From Pseudomonadota bacterium (GTDB lineage: Bacteria > Desulfobacterota > Desulfarculia > Desulfarculales > Desulfarculaceae): a stretch of 64,000 nucleotides of DNA. Under the pieces are notes generated by a model that saw only the letters and a list, made by a program, of their open reading frames with translations, did no database searches and was not told the origin of the DNA. The DNA is taken from contig JAHIQI010000036.1 of NCBI GenBank assembly GCA_018902755.1, positions 33,226 to 97,225 of the forward strand, given 5' to 3'. Shown here one piece after another: positions 26,324 to 34,891 of the stretch; positions within the stretch are counted from its first letter, which is position 1, and the number at the start of each line of letters is the position of its first letter. The position numbers and the translations under genes were made by a program.

Positions 26324-26348
26324 CAACACCCCGCCCCGATGGTACAAA
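26320..26348 (+). promoter_or_regulatory. tRNA-Pro promoter
   Basis: TTGACA at 26320-26325, 17 bp, TACAAA at 26343-26348; the -35 overlaps the stop codon of the preceding gene. The tRNA begins 11 bp after the -10. Confidence 0.75.
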
Positions 26349-26359
26349 TCCAATCGCGT

Positions 26360-26436
26360 CGGGACGTGGCGCAGTATGGGAGCGCACTTGAATGGGGTTC
26401 AAGGGGTCGCTGGTTCAAATCCAGTCGTCCCGACCA
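26360..26436 (+). tRNA. tRNA-Pro(GGG)
   Basis: A complete 77-nt cloverleaf with encoded CCA. Acceptor CGGGACG pairs with CGTCCCG; D arm GCGC/GCGC; anticodon stem CTTGA/TCAAG with loop ATGGGGT, anticodon GGG; T arm GCTGG-TTCAAAT-CCAGT with one G-T pair. Seen directly. Confidence 0.95.
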
Positions 26437-26449
26437 TCTAAAAAACCCC

Positions 26450-26484
26450 ACCGGCGGTTGGTTCAGGCCAGCCGCCGGTTCTTT
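26450..26484 (+). terminator. Terminator after tRNA-Pro
   Basis: ACCGGCGGtTGG / CCAGCCGCCGGT stem with loop TTCAGG, followed by TCTTTT. Confidence 0.8.
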
Positions 26485-26556
26485 TATGCCCAGGGCCTAC
26501 CTGCGCCCCCCAGGCGCAGCGCCCCCCGAGCCAAAGCCTATCGCCTTTAATTACCC

Positions 26557-27855
26557 CTACTTGACAATCCCCAACAGGGTGCCCCCACCGTAAGCGAAGA
26601 TGCCCGCCACACAGCCGGTCATCATGGTGGTCAGGGTGGCGGCCCACAGGGCCTTGAGGCCCAGGCGCGACCACTCCCCTATGCGTCCCGGGGCCAGTGC
26701 CCCGAAGCCGCCCAGGAAGATGGCCACCGAGGCGATGTGGGCGAAACCGCAAAGGGCGTAGGAGGCGATAATGGCGCTGCGGCTGTAGACCAACCCGCCG
26801 TGCTTCATCAGTTCGCCCATTTGCATGTAGGTGGGTATCTCGGTGACCAGCACGCGCTGGCCCAGCAGGGAGCCCACCGCCGCCGCGTCAGCCGGGGGCA
26901 CCCCCATGGCCAGGGCGAAGGGATAGCCCACCCAGCCCAGGATCATCTCCAGGGACAGGTGGCCCAGGCCCGCCAGGCCGGTAAGCCAGCCCAGCAGCCC
27001 GTTGATCAGGGCCAGGATGCTCAAAAAGCTCAGCAGCAGCGCCGCCACTCCCACCACCAGCTTCACTCCGTCGTTGGACCCGGCGATGATGGCCTCCATG
27101 AGGCCGCCGTACTTGCCCAGGGCCGGGTCCACCACCTGCCCGGCGGTGAGCGGCTCGCCGGTCTCGGGCTCCATGAGCTTGGCCACCACCAGGGCCGCCG
27201 GGGCGGAGATGAGCGAGGCGCTGATCAGATGCCCGGCGATGTTGGGGAAGCTGCCCTTGAGGGTCATCACGTAGACCCCCAGGGTGGAGGAAGCCACCGT
27301 GGCCATGGCCGCGGTGAGCAGGCAAAAGAACTCGCTGCGGGTGAACTTGGGCAAAAAGGGCCGCACCATGCCCGCCGACTCCACCCCCACGAACATCAGG
27401 CTGGCCACGCCCAGGGACTCGGCCCCACTGGCCCCCAGGGTCTTTACGAACACCCGGGAGAACACGCGCACCACCCGTTGCAAGATGCCCAGCTGGTACA
27501 GGGCGGCAGTGAGGGCCATGAAAAAGATGATGGTGGGCAGGGCGTGGATGGCCAGCATGAAGCCCATGTAATGGGGCTCACCCGGCTGGGCGGCCAGGGG
27601 GCCGAATAGAAACTTTATGCCCGCCTGGGAATAGCCCAGCAGGGCCACCATGGCGTCGTTGACCGCCAGCAGGCCGTATCTTCCGGCGGGCAGGGCGAAA
27701 ACCAGGGCGCCCACGACCAATTGCAGGGCCAGGCCCCAAAACAGGGTGCGCCAGGCGGTGGGTCCCCGGTGCAGGCCGCAAAGCCGGGCGATGAGCACCA
27801 GGGCCACCAGCCCGCCTAGGGAGATCAGGTTGTATATCCAGGGGGCGCTTTGCAT
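26557..27855 (-). CDS. Concentrative nucleoside transporter (CNT/NupC family)
   Basis: A 432-residue polytopic inner-membrane protein of the CNT family, which takes up nucleosides with H+ or Na+. Family features visible are FVGVESAGMVRPFL and LTAAMATVASSTLGVYV in the middle and ASYALCGFAHIASVAIFLGG in the C-terminal part. Monocistronic in view, converging with the tRNA-Pro unit. Substrate range cannot be deduced. Confidence 0.92.
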   Translation of the reverse strand: MQSAPWIYNLISLGGLVALVLIARLCGLHRGPTAWRTLFWGLALQLVVGALVFALPAGRYGLLAVNDAMVALLGYSQAGIKFLFGPLAAQPGEPHYMGFMLAIHALPTIIFFMALTAALYQLGILQRVVRVFSRVFVKTLGASGAESLGVASLMFVGVESAGMVRPFLPKFTRSEFFCLLTAAMATVASSTLGVYVMTLKGSFPNIAGHLISASLISAPAALVVAKLMEPETGEPLTAGQVVDPALGKYGGLMEAIIAGSNDGVKLVVGVAALLLSFLSILALINGLLGWLTGLAGLGHLSLEMILGWVGYPFALAMGVPPADAAAVGSLLGQRVLVTEIPTYMQMGELMKHGGLVYSRSAIIASYALCGFAHIASVAIFLGGFGALAPGRIGEWSRLGLKALWAATLTTMMTGCVAGIFAYGGGTLLGIVK

Positions 27856-27959
27856 GTCAGCTCCGATTTTGGTCCGTCAGTGAATATAGCACGACCTTGC
27901 GCCCTTAGGGCACCCGGCGCGCTTGCCGACCAGCCGCCTGGATGTTATCTTCTGGCCCC

Positions 27960-29960
27960 ATGATCACCCTGCACAATGTAAGCAAATACTACGGCAAGCA
28001 AGACGTCCTCAAGGAGGTGAGCCTGCACATCAGTCCGGGCGAGCGCCTGGGCCTGGTGGGTCCCAACGGGGCGGGCAAGTCCACCCTCCTGGGCCTGATG
28101 CTCGACACCGTGGAGCCGGACAGCGGCGAGGTGTTCAAAGCCAAAAATTTGCGCCTGGGCTACCTGCCCCAGGAGCTGCTCTCCCTGTCGGGGCGCACCG
28201 TGTTGGAACTGGCCATGGAGACCGGCGACAGCCTGCCCCAGGTGGAGGCCGAGTTGGATGAAGTGCACCGGTTGCTCAGCGTGGTGCGCGACGAGGCCGA
28301 GTTGGAGGAGCTTCTGTCCCGCCAGGGTCAGTTGCAGAGCCAGTTCGAGCAACTGGGCGGCTACGACCTGGAGGCCCGGGCCTCGCGGGTGCTGGCCGGC
28401 CTGGGCTTTACCCAGGAGCGGCTAAACCGCGACGTGGGCGAGCTCTCCGGCGGATGGCTCATGCGCGCCGCCCTGGCCCGGTTGCTGCTCTCGGCCCCGG
28501 ACCTGATCCTTTTGGACGAGCCCACCAACCACCTGGACCTGGAGTCCCTGCTCTGGTTGGAAGGCTACCTAGTCACCAACCCCGCCGCCCTGCTCCTGGT
28601 GAGTCACGACCGGGTGTTCCTGGACAAGGTGGCCACCCGCATCGTTGAGTTGGACTCGGGCCAGATCTATACCTACGGCGGCAACTACAGCCACTACGTG
28701 GAGCAGCGTGAGCGCCGCCGCGAGTCCCAGCGGGCAGCCTTTGAGAGTCAGCAGGAGCGCATCAGGCAGATCGAAGACTTCGTGGCCCGCAACCGTACGC
28801 GCAAGGACCGGGCCAAACAGGTGCAGGGCCGCCTGAAGATGCTGGAGAAGATGGAGCGGGTCACCCTGCCCGCCGATGACCAGGCCATCAGGCTGGAGCT
28901 GCCTCCGGCCGAGCCTTCGGCCAAGGTGGTGGTGGAGATGCTGAACCTGGAGTTCGGCTACGGCTCCAAACCGCTTTACAAGGATCTGAGCCTGGTGCTG
29001 CGCAAGGGCGACCGTTTGGCCCTGCTGGGCCGCAACGGCGAGGGCAAGTCCACCCTGCTGCGCCTGCTCTCCGGCCAGGTGGAGCCCAAAAAGGGCCGCC
29101 GTCTGGTGGGGGGCCGGGTGAAGATGGGCGTGTTCTCCCAGCACACCATGGAAGACCTGAACCCGGAAAACACGGCGCTGGGCGAGTTGGGCAGCGTGGC
29201 CGGGCTCATGGCCCAAGGGCTGCAGCGCAGCATCCTGGGGGCCTTTCTATTCAGGGGCGACGACGTTTTCAAGAAGGTCAAGGTGCTCTCCGGCGGGGAG
29301 CGAGCCCGCCTGGTGCTGGCCAAGCTCCTCATCCAAAAGCCCAACTTCCTGCTTTTGGACGAGCCCACCAACCACCTGGACATCGCCAGCCGCACCGTGT
29401 TGGAGCACGCCCTGAGCCAGTATGACGGCACCCTGGTCCTGATCAGCCACGACCGCCACCTGATCAACGCCATAGCCAACCAGGTGGCCTATGTGAACGC
29501 GGGCAAAGTCACCATGCTGCCCGGCAACTACGACGACTTCGAGCGGCTATGGAAGCAGGGCCTGGACGCCGACGCCATCAAGGCCAAGGCCAAGCTCGAC
29601 GCCCCCCCCGCCCCGGAGCTGGAAGCCCCGCCCCAGGCCAAGCCGGTTGAGGGCGACCCGGCCAGCGGCCCCAAAACCGCCGACCAAAAGCGGGCCGAGG
29701 CCCAGGCGCGCCAAGAGCGCTACCGCCGGGTGAAACCTTTGAAAAACAAGGTGGCCAAGCTGGAATCGGAGATCGAGGAAGCCACGACCGAGTTGGACAA
29801 GCTGGTGGCCGAGATGGTGGACCCGGCGGCCTTTGCCGACGGCGCGCGCTGGACCAAGCTGACCAAGGCCCATGCCAAGGCCAAGGACCAGGTGGAAAAG
29901 CTCACCGCCAAGTGGGAAAAGATGGCTCTGGAGTTAGAGGAGTTGGAGTCCGGGGACTAG
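27960..29960 (+). CDS. ABC-F family ATPase (Uup/EttA-like)
   Basis: A soluble 666-residue protein with two nucleotide-binding domains and no membrane part: Walker A GPNGAGKST (about 36-44) and GRNGEGKST (about 358-366); signatures LSGGW and LSGGE; Walker B LLDEPTNHLD twice. The linker between the domains (about 240-310) is the charged ABC-F hallmark. A C-terminal coiled coil (about 590-660, KLESEIEEATTELDKL) resembles the Uup tail. ABC-F proteins act on the ribosome or bind DNA (Uup). ATG 27960 preferred; 27942 is an alternative. Confidence 0.93.
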   Translation: MITLHNVSKYYGKQDVLKEVSLHISPGERLGLVGPNGAGKSTLLGLMLDTVEPDSGEVFKAKNLRLGYLPQELLSLSGRTVLELAMETGDSLPQVEAELDEVHRLLSVVRDEAELEELLSRQGQLQSQFEQLGGYDLEARASRVLAGLGFTQERLNRDVGELSGGWLMRAALARLLLSAPDLILLDEPTNHLDLESLLWLEGYLVTNPAALLLVSHDRVFLDKVATRIVELDSGQIYTYGGNYSHYVEQRERRRESQRAAFESQQERIRQIEDFVARNRTRKDRAKQVQGRLKMLEKMERVTLPADDQAIRLELPPAEPSAKVVVEMLNLEFGYGSKPLYKDLSLVLRKGDRLALLGRNGEGKSTLLRLLSGQVEPKKGRRLVGGRVKMGVFSQHTMEDLNPENTALGELGSVAGLMAQGLQRSILGAFLFRGDDVFKKVKVLSGGERARLVLAKLLIQKPNFLLLDEPTNHLDIASRTVLEHALSQYDGTLVLISHDRHLINAIANQVAYVNAGKVTMLPGNYDDFERLWKQGLDADAIKAKAKLDAPPAPELEAPPQAKPVEGDPASGPKTADQKRAEAQARQERYRRVKPLKNKVAKLESEIEEATTELDKLVAEMVDPAAFADGARWTKLTKAHAKAKDQVEKLTAKWEKMALELEELESGD

Positions 29961-30115
29961 TCCATGTCCAGCAGATGCTCCAGCTCGGCCACTTCGGCCT
30001 CGAGTTGGGCCCGCTGCTCTTCGGACAGATCGTCGCTAGCCAACTGCCGCTTCATGCTGAGCAGCCGCTGACCGGCCCGGTAATCGGCGCAAGGTACGCA
30101 GGGTTGGGTGGCCAT
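29957..30115 (-). CDS. Small CxxC protein, 52 residues
   Basis: ATG 30115 has a strong AGGAGG seven bases upstream and the frame runs to TAG at 29957-29959. The product begins MATQPCVPCADYRAGQRLL and continues as a charged helix ending LEHLLDMD. The CxxC pair suggests metal or disulfide chemistry, but no family is recognised. Its stop overlaps the end of the opposing ABC-F gene by a few bases. Confidence 0.6.
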   Translation of the reverse strand: MATQPCVPCADYRAGQRLLSMKRQLASDDLSEEQRAQLEAEVAELEHLLDMD

Positions 30116-30178
30116 GATGAATCCTCCTGATGAGGTGAGATGGTACCACGGCCCCCGCAGCCCGGCCAGAAAATAGCC

Positions 30179-30187
30179 TGCTATAAT
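30179..30187 (+). promoter_or_regulatory. Extended -10 promoter, leaderless mRNA predicted
   Basis: TG-C-TATAAT at 30179-30187, a perfect extended -10. It ends six bases before ATG 30194, so transcription should begin at the A of the start codon. No -35 match and no Shine-Dalgarno sequence are seen. Confidence 0.6.
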
Positions 30188-30193
30188 CCAGCC

Positions 30194-31153
30194 ATGAGCC
30201 AGTCACCCCCACCAGCTTTCAGCTTCTCCCGCCTGGCCGGGGCCGCCCTGGGCGCCATGTGCGGCGACGCCCTGGGCATGCCCGTGGAGGGCTGGAGCGC
30301 CGCGCGGATCGAGCAGGCCCATGGCCGCCTGGACGCCATGCTCCCCGGCCGCCTCCCGGCTGGTTCCTACACCGACGACTCCCAGATGATGATCGCCATC
30401 TTGCAGACCCTGGCCCAGCATGGCGGCCTGGACCCGGCTTACTTGGCTGGGCGCTTTCTGGCCCTTTACGAGCCCAGGCGGGGCTACGGCGGGCGCATCG
30501 ACGCCCTCATGAGCCGCCTGGCCGCTGGCGAGCCCTGGGACCGGGTGGCCACCGATTCCTGGGGCAACGGCGGAGCCATGCGGGTGGGGGTGCTGGGGGT
30601 GTTTTTCGCTGATGACGAGGACGCCTGCCTGGACGCCGCCCTCACCCAGTGCCGCATCACCCACACCCATCCCCGGGGCTTGGCCGGGGCCGCGGCCCAG
30701 GCCCTGGCCGTGCGCCTGGCCGCCAACCTGGGCGCGGCAGGCCGAAAGCCCGAGCCCACTGAATTTGTGGAGCGTATCGCCGCCAAAATTGAGCCCATAG
30801 ACCAACACGTGGCCCAGCGCCTGCGGGCCATGCCTCTTCTGCCCTTTGGCGACGAGGCTGAGGCCCGCTCCGCTCTGAGTTGGGCCTATGCCTGCGACGT
30901 GTCCGCCGCCGAGGCGGTACCCCCGGCCCTCGGCGCCTTTTTGGCCGCGCAACAGCCTGAACAGGCTGTAGTTTTGGCCGTAAGCCTGGGAGGGGACGCC
31001 GACACCATAGGGGCCATGGCCGGAGCCCTTGCCGGAGCCTATTGGGGCCTGGAGGCCCTTCCCGCCCCCTGGCTGGCCGCCCTGGAAAACCAATCGATGG
31101 GCCGGGACGCCGTCTTGGCCCTGTGCCGCAAGATATGCGATGAAAACTGTTGA
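30194..31153 (+). CDS. ADP-ribosylglycohydrolase family protein
   Basis: A 319-residue DraG-type hydrolase expected to remove ADP-ribose from modified macromolecules, using a binuclear Mg site. Metal-binding motifs are visible: GDALGMPVEG near residue 23, YTDDSQM near 60, and GGDADTIGAMAGALAGA near 263-279. No partner ADP-ribosyltransferase is seen nearby. ATG 30194 is chosen over an upstream start because the -10 box lies inside the longer frame. Confidence 0.9.
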   Translation: MSQSPPPAFSFSRLAGAALGAMCGDALGMPVEGWSAARIEQAHGRLDAMLPGRLPAGSYTDDSQMMIAILQTLAQHGGLDPAYLAGRFLALYEPRRGYGGRIDALMSRLAAGEPWDRVATDSWGNGGAMRVGVLGVFFADDEDACLDAALTQCRITHTHPRGLAGAAAQALAVRLAANLGAAGRKPEPTEFVERIAAKIEPIDQHVAQRLRAMPLLPFGDEAEARSALSWAYACDVSAAEAVPPALGAFLAAQQPEQAVVLAVSLGGDADTIGAMAGALAGAYWGLEALPAPWLAALENQSMGRDAVLALCRKICDENC

Positions 31154-31178
31154 CGGAATCGGCCCCGGCTGATAAATA
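31150..31178 (+). promoter_or_regulatory. tRNA-Lys promoter
   Basis: TTGACG at 31150-31155, 17 bp, TAAATA at 31173-31178, overlapping the stop of the preceding gene. Confidence 0.65.
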
Positions 31179-31195
31179 CAGCCTCACGAACTCAA

Positions 31196-31271
<76 letters not shown>

Positions 31272-31279
31272 ATAATATC

Positions 31280-31317
31280 AAGGGGTTAGCTCGCAAGAGC
31301 TGGCCCCTTTGTTTTTC
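31280..31317 (+). terminator. Terminator after tRNA-Lys
   Basis: AAGGGGtTAGCTC-GCAA-GAGCTgGCCCCTT stem followed by TGTTTTT. Confidence 0.8.
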
Positions 31318-31363
31318 GCCAGGGGCCTGAGTGGCGGTTGGACATTATTTGACCGCCCTGTCT

Positions 31364-31428
31364 GCACTGCATAAATGACAAAATTTGCACTGCATAAATG
31401 ACAAAATTTGCACTGCATAAATGACAAA
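31364..31428 (+). repeat. Three tandem 23-bp direct repeats
   Basis: GCACTGCATAAATGACAAAA plus TTT is repeated at 31364, 31387 and 31410 (the third copy keeps the first 19 bp). On the minus strand each reads TTTGTCATTTATGCAGTGC. It may be the multi-repeat end of an IS21-like element (inference). No spacers, so not CRISPR. The surrounding 31318-31478 stretch has no gene. Confidence 0.75.
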
Positions 31429-31478
31429 GGACAGACATTCAGGATTGCAAAAAAACGGCTTGATAATGTCCTTTACGG

Positions 31479-31724
31479 TTAATAATTGGCATCGGTGAGG
31501 CATTCGTCCCGGAAGCGGCCATTAAAGCTCTTGATCATGGCGTTGTCGGTGGGCTTGCCCGGCCGGGAGAAATCCAGGGTGACACCGTTTTCATAGGCCC
31601 AGAGATCCAAGGCCCTTGCCACGAACTCCGGCCCGTAGTCCAGAAATATCCTGTCGGGCAATCCACGGGTTTTTGAGAGACGGTCCAGCAGCGCGGCCAC
31701 CTGCTTGCCGGTGATGCCCTGGCT
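31479..31724 (-). pseudogene. Remnant of an IS3-family transposase (OrfB, C-terminal part)
   Basis: About 80 codons resemble the integrase core of IS3-family OrfB: GITGKQVAALLDRL, RIFLDYGPEFVARAL, then FSRPGKPTDNAMIKSFNGR and FRDECL. The usual DNG is DYG, and the catalytic Glu of the IES motif is Lys (IKS), so it could not be active. A TAG lies just before the fragment and it stops after DECLTDANY, well short of the usual end. Confidence 0.8.
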
Positions 31725-31763
31725 CTAACCTTTGCAGGTTTTTCCTTTGACTACGATACTTGT

Positions 31764-33887
31764 TTAGTTGCGTAATGCTCTCGTCGCATTTAGTAAAGCA
31801 ATGAGAGCGGTGCCTACATCGGCAAACACGGCTTCCCACATAGTAGCCAAACCAAAAGATCCCAGTAAAATGAAAACACCCTTGACGCTGAGCGCAAGTA
31901 CAATATTTTGCCAAACGATAAGTCGGGTATGTTTAGCGATTTTCAACGCTTCAGCCACCTTAGACGGTGTGTCAGTCATTAGCACCACGTCAGCAGTTTC
32001 AATTGCGGCATCCGAGCCGAAAGCGCCCATGGCTATGCCAACATCGGCTCTGGCCAGAACCGGTGCGTCGTTAATCCCATCCCCCACAAAGGCCACTTTC
32101 CCCTCCGTATGTGCTTCCGCGCTGATTTCATCGAAAACGCGGACCTTATCTTCTGGAAGTAATTCTGCATAAAATCGATCCAGGCCAAGGGTCTTGGCCA
32201 CACCTGCTGCCGTGTGCTCATTGTCCCCAGTCAGCATGATAAGATGTTCGACCCCATTTGCCCGAAGCTTTTCAACAGCCTGCTTGGCATCGGGTTTAAT
32301 TTGGTCGCCAATCAAAACGTAGCCAGCATATAGGCCATCTATCACTACGTGGGCTATGGTGCTTTCAAAATCGCATAGGCCATGATCGATTTGCCGTTCA
32401 TGCAGCAGGGCATCGTTGCCGACAATTATTTCCTTGCCATCATAGATGGCGCGGACACCCCTTCCGGGTAAAATATTGTGCTCGCCTAGTAAGGATTCAT
32501 CAACAGAGAGATTTTTTATTTTTGCTGCCTCGACTATGGATCTACCGATGGGGTGGGTTGAAAACCGCTCCGCCGCAGAAGCATAGAGCAGAACCTGATC
32601 GGCAGAAAAATCATTTTCTGCCACCACCTGATCTACCGTGAATACTCCGCGCGTCAAAGTGCCAGTTTTGTCGAATATCACAGTCTTTACATTAGAAAGT
32701 GCATCGATAAAGGTCGAACCTTTGATAAGAATCCCGTCACGTGACGCCCTGCCGATTCCACCGAAGTAACCTAGCGGGATGCTGACCACCAAGGCACAGG
32801 GGCAGGAAATGACCAGGAGCACCAAGGAACGGTATATCCAGGTCGAAAACTGGGCCTGTTCCAATATCAACGGAGGCAAGAAAGCTATAGTGGCTGCTAT
32901 AGCCACGACTACGGGCGTGTAATACCGAGCGAAAGTGGTGATAAATTTTTCGGTGGCCGCCTTGCGTGAGGCGGCGTTTTCCACCAATTCCAAAATCCGT
33001 GATATTGAAGAGGCAGCGAATAATTTGGTGACACGAACCGTTACGGCCGATGCGGTATTGATGGTGCCGGCCATGACAATATCACCCGGACGGACTTGCA
33101 CGGGGACCGGCTCTCCTGTCAGTGGCGAGGTGTCTACCTGCGAGCTGCCTTCGACAACCTCACCGTCCAGAGGAACCTTCTCTCCAGGTTTGATTAAAAT
33201 GATATCGCCAATGTTCACCTGCGCGGGCGTGGTTTCCTCGTAACCACCTTCAGTCCGAACCATTGCCCGTTCCGGGCGAGCGGCCAGTATCCCACGAATT
33301 GAACGCCGTGATTTCTGAAGTGCAACATCCTGAAGCAGTTCCCCAATTTTGAAAAACAGCATCACGCCGACGGCTTCGGAAAGGGCATGGATAGCCATGG
33401 CACCCGCAGTTGCAATGACCATGAGCACATTTTCGTCAAAAAACTGACCGCGCCGCACCGTACTCAAAGCCCCAACCAGAACACTCCAGCCGGCCAATAA
33501 ATAGGCTGTTATAATGATGGCGTACTCCACCCAGGACCAAGGCAGATGGTGGAAAAGGTTCTCAAATAACAGATGAACAGCGAAAAGAATACCAGCGATG
33601 GAGGTGATGATTACTTGCTTGCGAAACCCAGTGGCCTCCGTATGATTATGATTGTTAGCTTGCGGACTCTCTTCTTTGGAAACCAACTTGACCCTAGGTT
33701 CAACGCGGGCGACCGTAGCCAGCGCCTTAGGAATATCGGTCGTTTTCAAGTGGAGAGTGAGATTGGCAAAATCGACTGTAGCACTTTCCACCCCTTCTGT
33801 TTTTTGCAATTCCCGTTCAATCTTGGCCGCACAAGTGGCGCAGTCCAAATTATGGACATCGTATTGTTTTATCTGGATTTCCTTCAT
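31764..33887 (-). CDS. Zn/Cd/Pb-type P1B ATPase (ZntA-like)
   Basis: Metal efflux ATPase of the inner membrane. The 707-residue protein has one N-terminal HMA domain (NLDCATCAAKIEREL), eight helices, the CPC motif SCPCALVV in helix 6, the phosphorylation site DKTGTLTRG and the hinge GDGINDAP. The C-terminal helix region fits the Zn/Cd/Pb subgroup (P1B-2). ATG 33887 is preferred over TTG 33896. A REP-like repeat begins 8 bp upstream of the start, and no good ribosome binding site is seen. The end lies next to an IS remnant. Confidence 0.9.
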   Translation of the reverse strand: MKEIQIKQYDVHNLDCATCAAKIERELQKTEGVESATVDFANLTLHLKTTDIPKALATVARVEPRVKLVSKEESPQANNHNHTEATGFRKQVIITSIAGILFAVHLLFENLFHHLPWSWVEYAIIITAYLLAGWSVLVGALSTVRRGQFFDENVLMVIATAGAMAIHALSEAVGVMLFFKIGELLQDVALQKSRRSIRGILAARPERAMVRTEGGYEETTPAQVNIGDIILIKPGEKVPLDGEVVEGSSQVDTSPLTGEPVPVQVRPGDIVMAGTINTASAVTVRVTKLFAASSISRILELVENAASRKAATEKFITTFARYYTPVVVAIAATIAFLPPLILEQAQFSTWIYRSLVLLVISCPCALVVSIPLGYFGGIGRASRDGILIKGSTFIDALSNVKTVIFDKTGTLTRGVFTVDQVVAENDFSADQVLLYASAAERFSTHPIGRSIVEAAKIKNLSVDESLLGEHNILPGRGVRAIYDGKEIIVGNDALLHERQIDHGLCDFESTIAHVVIDGLYAGYVLIGDQIKPDAKQAVEKLRANGVEHLIMLTGDNEHTAAGVAKTLGLDRFYAELLPEDKVRVFDEISAEAHTEGKVAFVGDGINDAPVLARADVGIAMGAFGSDAAIETADVVLMTDTPSKVAEALKIAKHTRLIVWQNIVLALSVKGVFILLGSFGLATMWEAVFADVGTALIALLNATRALRN

Positions 33888-33894
33888 TCCAACC

Positions 33895-33960
33895 AATCAG
33901 CCACCACCGAAATGGCTAGAGGTATGGGGAAGGCCACTAAAGGAGGCCATTAGTTCCATC
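33895..33960 (+). repeat. REP-like double-hairpin repeat, copy 1
   Basis: Sixty-six bases, ungapped and about 80% identical to 47485-47550: both begin AATCAGCCACCACCG and share GGTATGxGGAAGGCC and GGCCATTAGTTC. In this copy both hairpins are degenerate. The form resembles IS200-type/RAYT-mobilised REP units. Confidence 0.7.
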
Positions 33961-34087
33961 TCAACATGAAGCCAGATGGAAAAAGGTAGCTTTCAATTTG
34001 AGTATACCGCAATGCAACGAGAGCCGAACCAAATTGGTCCGACTCGGGACCTCGAGTCGGACCATGGACTGCTATTGAAAAGCCCGG

Positions 34088-34543
34088 CTAACCATTACGT
34101 TGATCATGCTGTCCCTCATGATAAGCCAGAACCACTTCGTCATCTTCCAGCAGTACAAGTTCACTATTGGGGACCCTGAACTCGAAGTTCTTGTTGCGAT
34201 AAAGTGGGCGTGAGAGCTTGCCCCATGGTAGCATCGGATATAATCTAACGCTTTGCTGATATATTAGATTTCCTTGCCTAATTATATTAACATCTATATG
34301 GCCACCAAGTGAAAAGCGAACCGCGGGCCCCGGCCTACGCAGTGAAACCACACCTGAAACCACGAATTCCGATTCAGCTGCGTCGAACTCAACCCCATAA
34401 ATCGTAGTTTTTGGGTTGTCCTTTATGGTTAGTTTCGCCGAAAGATTGTCTGTCAGATTGGCGTTGATGGCAGTACAGCCTCCCACCATTACGGTAAGGA
34501 GTGCCAAGACTGCAAATGCAAGAATAAATCTGGTAGTTACCAT
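34088..34543 (-). CDS. Lipoprotein of unknown function in the czc operon
   Basis: A 151-residue protein with signal peptide and lipobox MVGGC (Cys about residue 23); the rest is beta-rich. AAAGGG precedes ATG 34543, 14 bp after the PII-like gene, so it is likely in the same operon. No family recognised. It could be an outer- or inner-membrane accessory of the pump, which is inference from position. Confidence 0.7.
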   Translation of the reverse strand: MVTTRFILAFAVLALLTVMVGGCTAINANLTDNLSAKLTIKDNPKTTIYGVEFDAAESEFVVSGVVSLRRPGPAVRFSLGGHIDVNIIRQGNLIYQQSVRLYPMLPWGKLSRPLYRNKNFEFRVPNSELVLLEDDEVVLAYHEGQHDQRNG

Positions 34544-34557
34544 TTTGATATACCCTT

Positions 34558-34887
34558 TCAGATAGCTTTGTTACCGCGCTCACCGGTACTAATGCGTACG
34601 GCCTGCTCGATGGTGCTGATGTAAATTTTCCCGTCTCCCTTGAGACCAGTATGGGCGGCCTTTTCAATGACGGTGACAACCTGCTCAGCCAATTGGTCCG
34701 CACATATGATTTCTAGCTTCACACCGTATTGGTAGGCCACCGACCCCTGACCGTTGGATCTTTTCCAACCAACGCCATGGCCATAGCTGTCCATAATGCT
34801 TATGCCAGTTAGCCCATCAATCCTACGCAAGGCACGAGAGACTTCGTCCAGCTTGTGCTTTTTTATATAGGCTTTAATCTCTTTCAT
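34558..34887 (-). CDS. PII-like signalling protein linked to RND metal efflux
   Basis: A 109-residue PII-fold protein: TGLKGDGKIYISTIEQAVRI corresponds to the B-loop and following strand, and TGERGNKAI to the C-loop of GlnB/GlnK. The T-loop region (SYGHGVGWKRSNGQGSVAYQ) has no uridylylated-Tyr context, unlike nitrogen-control PII. A PII subgroup encoded next to CzcA/CusA-type pumps is known (PII-NG); this fits it. It lies 4 bp after czcA. Binding of nucleotide or metal is not tested. Confidence 0.82.
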   Translation of the reverse strand: MKEIKAYIKKHKLDEVSRALRRIDGLTGISIMDSYGHGVGWKRSNGQGSVAYQYGVKLEIICADQLAEQVVTVIEKAAHTGLKGDGKIYISTIEQAVRISTGERGNKAI

Positions 34888-34891
34888 AGTT

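Noticed and set aside
31364..31428. CRISPR array
   Set aside because: The three 23-bp copies are directly adjacent with no unique spacers, and no cas gene is present.
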